Part shown: positions 58,060-64,000 of the stretch, in pieces
How positions within the stretch are numbered: the first letter of the stretch is position 1
Layout of the letters: each line of letters starts with the position of its first letter
Assembly: GCA_032209605.1 (NCBI GenBank)
Contig: JASFXZ010000056.1
Location: forward strand, 1,178,001 to 1,242,000
Length of the DNA stretch: 64,000 nt
Direction: 5' to 3'
From: Mactromeris polynyma
Lineage: Eukaryota > Mollusca > Bivalvia > Venerida > Mactridae
Translations under genes and position numbers: made by a program
Notes under the pieces: model-generated
Database searches by the model: none
Seen by the model: the letters and a program-made list of their open reading frames with translations, nothing else
What the model was told of the DNA's origin: nothing

Positions 58060-58135
58060 CAATGCGAAAAATACGTCATTTGACAGACACAGCAGATTCA
58101 TCAGAACTTGAACCTAGTGCAAAGCCCATAATCAG
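58060..58135 (+). CDS. Candidate small coding exon
   Basis: 'GGATTTCATTTCCAG' (acceptor) and '|GTAAATTC' (donor) bound 76 bases with one open frame from an ATG at 58062: MRKIRHLTDTADSSEL... ending at an Ile-Ile and a split codon (phase 2). No family is recognised. A possible downstream piece is the open frame near 60155-60259 (DTHGVDEES...), which could join in phase, but this is speculative. Confidence 0.3.
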
Positions 58136-58227
58136 GTAAATTCATCTGCACACACGACTGTACTGCTTTCGAACTTTGAACGTTAATATTGCAATGTCAT
58201 GTTGTTTTCTGTTGAGTATATGGAGAT

Positions 58228-58440
58228 AGAGAGAATATGTTGCTACAGGGAACGCCACACACATAAGACAATGGCACAGTGTTCTCCACACTGACCTTTG
58301 GGAAAATAACAGTCCATAAAATATAAGGAGTTTGATGAGGCGGAAGGGTAAATACGCAAGGGAAACAGGGGCACAAGGGATGTCCTGGTCGGCCATAAGT
58401 GATCACTAAGGAAATTCAAAGAGGACAAACATGGTCTATA
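58228..58440 (-). repeat. Dispersed repeat family A, 3' part
   Basis: Minus strand ends 'CCTGTAGCAACATATTCTCT'. Three overlapping minus frames (84, 69 and 67 codons) are shadows of it. Confidence 0.7.
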
Positions 58441-59654
58441 TAACACATACTGAAGTAATTATCATTTGAATTTTGTACGTCGTATATGTCACCATCCAAA
58501 GGTGTCGTCAATGTTGCACTGTGTTGATCTTGCCTAGCACACTATTTTTATGTCTTAAATATTGAGACCACTTTATTATTTCCCAAAGACACTTTTCCGC
58601 ACCATTTCCATTGGCATGAGTCAGCCTCATTATTGATTCCTTTTGATATGTTCAAAACTCGTCAGTGGTTTCAATATTAAGGACAGACGAAGGTAAGTGT
58701 TAACTGCGGTGAAAAATAAATAATAAAATGGCAATTCCGTTCAACATTACAAAATACGTACAGTGCGGAGTACTAATGCATGTAATCATTGCCTTAACTA
58801 TGAGTTGTTTAGGGTAGACAAGCACAATCACACCCATGTCATAGAAATCAAACTGACGATATAATCGGACATGCGAGCTGTTGTTCATTCAGTCGAAACC
58901 ATTTGCAAGACAGAAATAGATGAGTCAATAATAATCACAGACGAGTTATGGTGTTGCAAGGAACCATTTGTTTATGGATGGCAATAAGTCTCAGTTGTAG
59001 ATGTGGCTTGTGTTTTCCTCTGATGTTACATGATATTACAAGAATTAAACTAGAATTCTTTGTGACTCCGGTTTTGGCATTATCAAATACAGCAGGTTCA
59101 AGACAGATAACTTCAGTTAAAACATTTATTGTCTGGTTTCCATTTGTCGCCCTTTAATTGAGAAAATAATTATTCGATATTCAGGCGTTTTACTTCAGTT
59201 TATTTATTGTTGATCCTGATGGTTTAAATAATGCAATAATACCACATTACATGTATATAGATAAAGTTTCAAATGTTTGCATATTTTGTTTTTAGGATTT
59301 CTAGCTTAACTACGTTCCTACACAGTGCATTTTGTGCTCACGATTCACAAACTGTGCGTGGATTTCTGTGTGTACTACACATATACTGTGTGAATAGAAT
59401 TGTTGTGTGCTAATGTGACACGCGAGGTTGAAATATTTGACAGCGTAATATATTTGTATCCTAGTTAACAAGTTATGAACGTAGCATTTACGTCATTCCG
59501 ATGAGCAAACTAACAGCGCAGACAAAACGGTCATTTTCGATGAACTAATCATACTCCAAATTCGTGTGACGGTGGACCGACCAATTGCTTATAGAATTAC
59601 AGAAAAAGATATCTTCAAACAGCGATAAATCATTCGAGATTCCCATTTAATTTA
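58441..59654. other. Unassigned sequence
   Basis: No supported gene. The 69-codon plus frame at 58948 begins with a hydrophobic stretch but lacks further evidence. Confidence 0.35.
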
Positions 59655-59880
59655 AATTTTCAACCATTTTACCCGAAAAAATCATATTTTGCACCGTGTG
59701 ATTGTTCTACACTTTTAGTATATTAAATGTTATGCCTAATATGACACAAATCTATCAAATTTTTACATGTGAATACCCCCCGCCATCCCCCCCCCCCTAA
59801 TAGTGTTTAACATTTTACCCAAATAATCACCTTTCTAATTGTATGATATTCAGCACCTGAGATGTGTGATTGAGTAGTTT
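59655..59880. repeat. Dispersed repeat related to the end of the 4655-5810 array
   Basis: Shares 'ATCATATTT', 'GTGTGATTGT', 'TACACTTTTAGTAT', 'ATGCCTAATATGACACAAA' and a C-run with 5700-5800. Confidence 0.6.
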
Positions 59881-60523
59881 ACTATCTGTTAGGTAATTTA
59901 ATAGCACAATTTCCTCCAGAAACTCCAGAAATTCAAGACTCGTGAAAACTCAATCCAAGTTTTTTCATATATATCATATGCACATGAACTGTTTATAAGT
60001 TGGAAAGTACTTCAAACTCATGTATTGATTGTAAATAGAAAACAATACAAACGTGAAAACATATCTGTATTACAAGTATTACTTTCCATCACTGTCATTG
60101 TCACTGCAAGCTAAGACATATTCGTATATGCCAAATTGTATTTGTGCATCTCAGAGAGATACACATGGTGTAGATGAAGAATCTACAGGAAAAGTGTCGA
60201 ATCGAAAACCTGCCAGTACGAGGACGCTAAACATACATTCAGTTTGTTATGCTTTATGAAAAAATAGTATCTATTTATCCGGTCATCTCTTAATAAGTCA
60301 CGTGGAACATTTTAGTGTCGAATTAAACATGATATAACGTTTGGTTAGTGAATCGTCGTACACATCGTAACTAATTTCTTTCTGACTTCATTGAGGATGC
60401 GCGCGCATCATTCAGGTGCCGTTGAATTATTTCTGCTCAGTTCCACACCCGGGATTTAAACAAGCAGGTCTTCTTGGACTAAATGTTAGATTTAATAACA
60501 ACTTTGCGAAACTGCGGCTAACC

Positions 60524-60832
60524 ATGGGGCTGATTACTTTTTTGTTTGCAACGATTTATGTTACTTATTCGGTTGTGAGTTCTTCGACGTTATGTTCTAG
60601 TGTAATTCCGACACATTTAAAGTTATATTACTCTAAACATCAAGATAGTTTTCATGATGTATACTCACTTCATGAATGCGTCAATTTTTGTCGATCTTTG
60701 CCCAGATGTCAGATAATAAACTATTTCCGGAGATTGACAGGTTGCGCGATTCAACACATTGACGTTTCTACATACGACCCACCTATTTTTATCGAGATGC
60801 AGTTTTCTATGACAAAGCTGTGTGAAATATGA
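60524..60832 (+). CDS. Short secreted protein with a PAN/apple-like domain
   Basis: The ATG at 60524 has a strong initiation context (AACCATGG) and begins a clear signal peptide: MGLITFLFATIYVTYSVVSS, cleaved near residue 22-26. About 80 residues follow with six cysteines: LC, ECVNFC, RC, GC and a final LC. The 'YSLHECVNFC...RCQIINYFRRLTGC' layout is that of a single PAN/apple-like extracellular binding domain, a fold widely used in molluscan secreted proteins. The open frame runs 36 codons upstream (60416) but the signal peptide fixes the likely start at 60524. It ends in a TGA as a 102-aa protein. Either it is complete in one exon, or it is exon 1 of a longer gene whose donor I have mis-seen; the cysteine-rich exon at 61972 is a candidate continuation. 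It resembles the fragment at 906-1086. Confidence 0.55.
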   Translation: MGLITFLFATIYVTYSVVSSSTLCSSVIPTHLKLYYSKHQDSFHDVYSLHECVNFCRSLPRCQIINYFRRLTGCAIQHIDVSTYDPPIFIEMQFSMTKLCEI

Positions 60833-61047
60833 TATGTATGTTTTCTTCTTGTTTTCAAGCCATGATAAGACTACATTTATTGCAGCTTCACAAAATGGTT
60901 TGCTTGTTCGTATTGAGCCATTTACAACGTTTGTTCACTGTCATACATGGCGATCAGTTGACCTTGCCCTTCTGCATGCGGCTGGCAACTTCTCCACATG
61001 AATCACCGGTAGAGAGGAAAACCGTAGTCAAATTTCACAGAAAGGTA

Positions 61048-61120
61048 TGTGATCCAGCCGAGGAATCTAATCTGGACCTCCCTGGTGCAGCCAAGTGCTC
61101 TACCAACTGAACTATTCAGG
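61048..61120 (-). repeat. tRNA-derived SINE head
   Basis: Minus strand: perfect A box 'TAGTTCAGTTGGTAGAGCA', decayed B box 'GTCCAGATTAGATTCC'. The 93-codon plus frame through it is not a gene. Confidence 0.65.
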
Positions 61121-61440
61121 CTGACCAACAATATTACAGCTAAATTGTGAATATATACAAAGTGGCCTTTAAATCATATGTGTATGTTTAGTGTTCTGTC
61201 ATTGATGTAAATTATTATATACAGTACCGAAAAGCAATCTGTATTTTTACCAAGGTAAGCCTAAACGAACTTAAGTGCATGATTCAGAATCTAATTGAGA
61301 GTCAGTCGATAAGTTTTGTGGTTTATTTCACTATTTACTACAGCTGGTGTTAAGTGCTGTGTGGCGGATGTAAAAATTCGCCTCGTACTTCGTCCAAAGT
61401 GTATTTTACCTTAATCGTATATTTATATATGATAAATTTA

Positions 61441-61511
61441 CACGCTGTGGTGTAGTGGTTAGCATAACGGACTGGCAATCCGTAGACCTGGGTTCGATTC
61501 CCGGTAGCGCC
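61441..61511 (+). repeat. tRNA-like sequence (Ala-GGC-like), probably SINE head or pseudo-tRNA
   Basis: A box 'TGGTGTAGTGGTTAGC', a perfect 5-bp anticodon stem ACGGA/TCCGT with loop CTGGCAA (anticodon GGC), T arm CTGGG-TTCGATT-CCCGG with perfect B box, and 3' strand TAGCGCC. The acceptor stem pairs at five of seven positions; the first two bases are mismatched. GGC is not a normal eukaryotic Ala anticodon, which argues against a working tRNA. TTTTT follows at 61520. Confidence 0.55.
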
Positions 61512-61971
61512 AGTGACCGATTTTTCGTGTTTCTCAAACATGACTTTATTTTATTAATATGTTATCTGAAAATATACGTGTCCCGTTCGTTATTCAAGAC
61601 TTAAAATACGTTACTTTTCCGTATTCATGCGACTGAATTCAAAATTTCCACGTCATTTCGAAGTATACATATATACATATTTTAAGGACTGGATGATAAT
61701 TAATTCCAGGAAAACAATTGACCCTCGGATGTGCATACAAAGTATTGAAAACCGGCGTAAAATCCTATGAAAAAAAGATCAACATCAAGAACCATCGCCA
61801 GGCAATTTGGTTTTTGGCAAGGTCTTCCAATGTGTTGGGGTCAGAGCCGAATAATAATTAGATTCTATAAAACTATTTGGTTAAAACTTTGTGTGTTTAG
61901 TATTTGGCATTTTCTTGATCGACTGCTTCATTCGTTTTTTATAATTAACCAAGACATTTTAAATTTTACAG

Positions 61972-62050
61972 GGACCGTGCACAGTGCACAGTTGTGCTGC
62001 TGACGAGAGATGTTTCCAAACTGGAGCTAGTTATGTTTGCAAGAAAGCAA
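61972..62050 (+). CDS. Candidate cysteine-rich (EGF-like) exon
   Basis: 'TTTTAAATTTTACAG' (acceptor, ending 61971) and 'GTAAGTAAT' (strong donor, from 62051) bound 79 bases. One frame reads GPCTVHSC, AADERC, FQTGASYVC, KKA, with the C-x4-C-x5-C-x8-C spacing of one EGF-like half, often seen after PAN domains in molluscan secreted proteins. The reading frame at the 5' side requires a phase-0 partner, which the 60524 exon does not offer cleanly. So linkage is unproven. Confidence 0.45.
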
Positions 62051-63707
62051 GTAAGTAATATATAATGGAGTTTATTTAAAGTTCAAACTTATTTACTTTA
62101 CATCGATTGTGAAAAAGGTTGTTACAACTTATACTAATCACTGTCCATGACTGCTTCCTTGCTACCAATCAGCAGTACTCACGCCTGATAAAGGAATTGC
62201 CACTGCTCATCCAATGGATGTTATTGTAAAAGTTATGCAAAATTTTCAGTTGATTTATATCCAACTGCTTAGCACAGCAAATAAATTAGATACTTGATAT
62301 AAATAAATGAAAACAAACAAGCGGTCTGTTTTTCTTTGACTTTTGTCAGTTCTGGTCTGTTGCATCATCGCAAATATAAACCTATTATTTCGACTCAGAC
62401 GTACTAACATGGCTTTGCTATTTGCATATCAGTGTTATGTAAACCAATCAAATCTTACGTTAACCACTAAACCAATTTATCTTCGGCCGCACAACGTTTG
62501 TAACCTTGACGCGGATTGGTTCACCTTTCGATAAAGGGTACGTTACCTACCGAAATACACTGAATTTGCTAAATAAACCGAACGGAATGACGCCACTTGA
62601 AATTCGACAGAGCGGAACGACACGAAAGATTATTTGATGGAACGGAAAGACGCAGAGAGTAGTGTGAAAATAAATACACGAAACGAAGAATATGTTGCAA
62701 TTACAAATGTGTATAGTACTGCACACCTGAAAATAAATGGTTAAAGCTTGATATCTATGGATAGACGGCAAGCGGAATGTTACAAACACCAAGGAATTAC
62801 TTATAAAAAAACAGTATTTAATTTTGACAAAAATTGATATAATGTTCTCATCTGAGATCTGTTGCTAACTCGCATTTCTAGACTCAAAAGTAAGATAAAG
62901 TAGCACAGGGCAACAGGGCCTCTCCATTCAGAGAGACTGAACTAACTATTAGAAAGGCGAGGAACAAATCATGTATACAAACAATTAAACACAAAGGGAC
63001 ATATATACAAAATGACGTCACAATAACGACTTGACCTACCATTACAATTAGGAAATGAGAACGAGTAGCAGAAGGAAGGCCACATACGCGGTAAGTGACT
63101 CCTAAATGCAGATCTACGATGCTGGGAATAAAATAGACAATTGGGAAGGAGCATCAAACAAGAAAGAAATGCCTGATGAATAGCACTGCTCACCAATTGA
63201 ACGTGAAAATAAACTTGTCAACTTAGTGGTCTTAAAATCTTAAAACTGAAGTCGAACTTGAAATCTTGTTTGCACCAGGCTTTCGCGTACTTAAAGTTAT
63301 CAAGGGTGAATGGAAGTAATTCGATGGACAGTATATGTACATGTAAATTCTATATAATAATGCACTAATTCCTTCTTACAATAACTTATGATTCCGCAAT
63401 ATGTGGAAAACGTACGAAAAGGAATTTCGCAAAATAGATAAAACAATCGAACGGACTTTTATTCAAATGTTTAACTGTCATACAGCAGGTTCTACATATT
63501 GTGGTTATTACTGATTGTTTCATCATTAATGCATTAATTTATGTTGAATTAATTTGTTTGCGTTGCTGTTAATTTGAATTGAGCATGCAATTTGTCAGTA
63601 CTTTGATCATATTAGAAATTAATACGCGATTATTCATGTAACTCATTCGCCAAAAATGACTCAAATAATCCAGAAAATCCGTTTAGCCAATATTCTCATC
63701 AAATATA
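62051..63707. other. Unassigned sequence
   Basis: No gene, RNA or repeat that I can support. If the exon at 61972 is real, this would be its downstream intron. Short words of 'CGGAACGA' type repeat near 62580-62660. Confidence 0.35.
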
Positions 63708-64000
63708 TATACAAGAGGGCCATGGTAGCCCTATATCGCTCACCTGAGTACATTGTCTTGTTGGCTTCAAGAGAGTCCAAGAGGAATTTTAATGATTTTA
63801 CATTGTGACCTACTTTTTGACCCAACATGACCCAGTAATATACTGGACTTGCATATTATTCATTCTGATCAAGTTTTATGTAGCTCCAGTAGAAAATGCA
63901 GCCTCCCGAGAATCCTCAAGGATTTTCAATCATTTGATCATGTGACCTATTGTTTGACCTCAGATGACCCAGTTTCAATTTAGACCTATATCTTATTAGA
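63708..64000 (+). repeat. Bivalve dispersed repeat, 'GGGCCATGGTAGCCCTATAT' family
   Basis: Starts 'AGAGGGCCATGGTAGCCCTA' and 'TCGCTCACCTGAGTA', followed by 'TGTGACCTA-TTTTGACC' blocks. It continues beyond the window. This family is widespread in bivalve genomes and supports the host assignment. Confidence 0.75.

Overview
This is AT-rich, gene-poor, repeat-dense eukaryotic DNA with spliced genes. The repeats point to a bivalve mollusc: tandem 'GACCTTGACCTTTGA' blocks, the 'GGGCCATGGTAGCCCTATAT' element, tRNA-headed SINEs, many MITEs and Tc1/mariner relics. The species cannot be fixed from sequence alone. The only confident protein genes are carbohydrate (HNK-1/CHST8-14 type) sulfotransferases. 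The rest is gene fragments, dead transposons, satellites and unassigned sequence.

Layout. 1-14 kb: a PAN-like exon fragment, dispersed and tandem repeats, several MITEs. 14.4-21.9 kb: left arm of a large inverted duplication. It holds a 27-bp minisatellite, a two-exon sulfotransferase on + (458 aa when spliced), and an intron carrying a hAT-like MITE and a deleted Tc1/mariner. 21.9-38 kb: spacer with a dead non-LTR reverse transcriptase, a Penelope-like RT lacking its catalytic box, a frameshifted carboxylesterase fragment, a Tc1/mariner relic, a 36-bp minisatellite, and a third, broken sulfotransferase on -. 38-47 kb: right arm, with the second intact sulfotransferase on -. 47.1-47.9 kb: a very long (TG)n/(TGTGCG)n tract fused to the 3' end of a retrotransposon ORF. 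48-53.4 kb: MITEs, SINEs and an outer block that again mirrors the left side (8.0-10.9 kb), ending exactly at a 200-N assembly gap. 53.6-64 kb: mostly unassigned, with a short PAN-domain secreted protein, a cysteine-rich exon, tRNA-like SINE heads and a terminal dispersed repeat.

Main result. All three sulfotransferases are paralogs. In the two intact copies a short first exon encodes the cytosolic tail and membrane anchor and joins, through a phase-1 intron, to one exon holding the stem and the whole catalytic domain. The inverted pair are both open at exactly 458 codons, but the right copy has changed two residues of a conserved HW-type motif (N276R, W279L). The third copy carries a premature stop, a C-terminal frameshift and a 1.4-kb terminal-inverted-repeat insertion; removing that insertion with one AGCT target copy restores the stem reading frame. 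The inverted duplication should be tested against a haplotype mis-assembly, since its outer limit is a gap.
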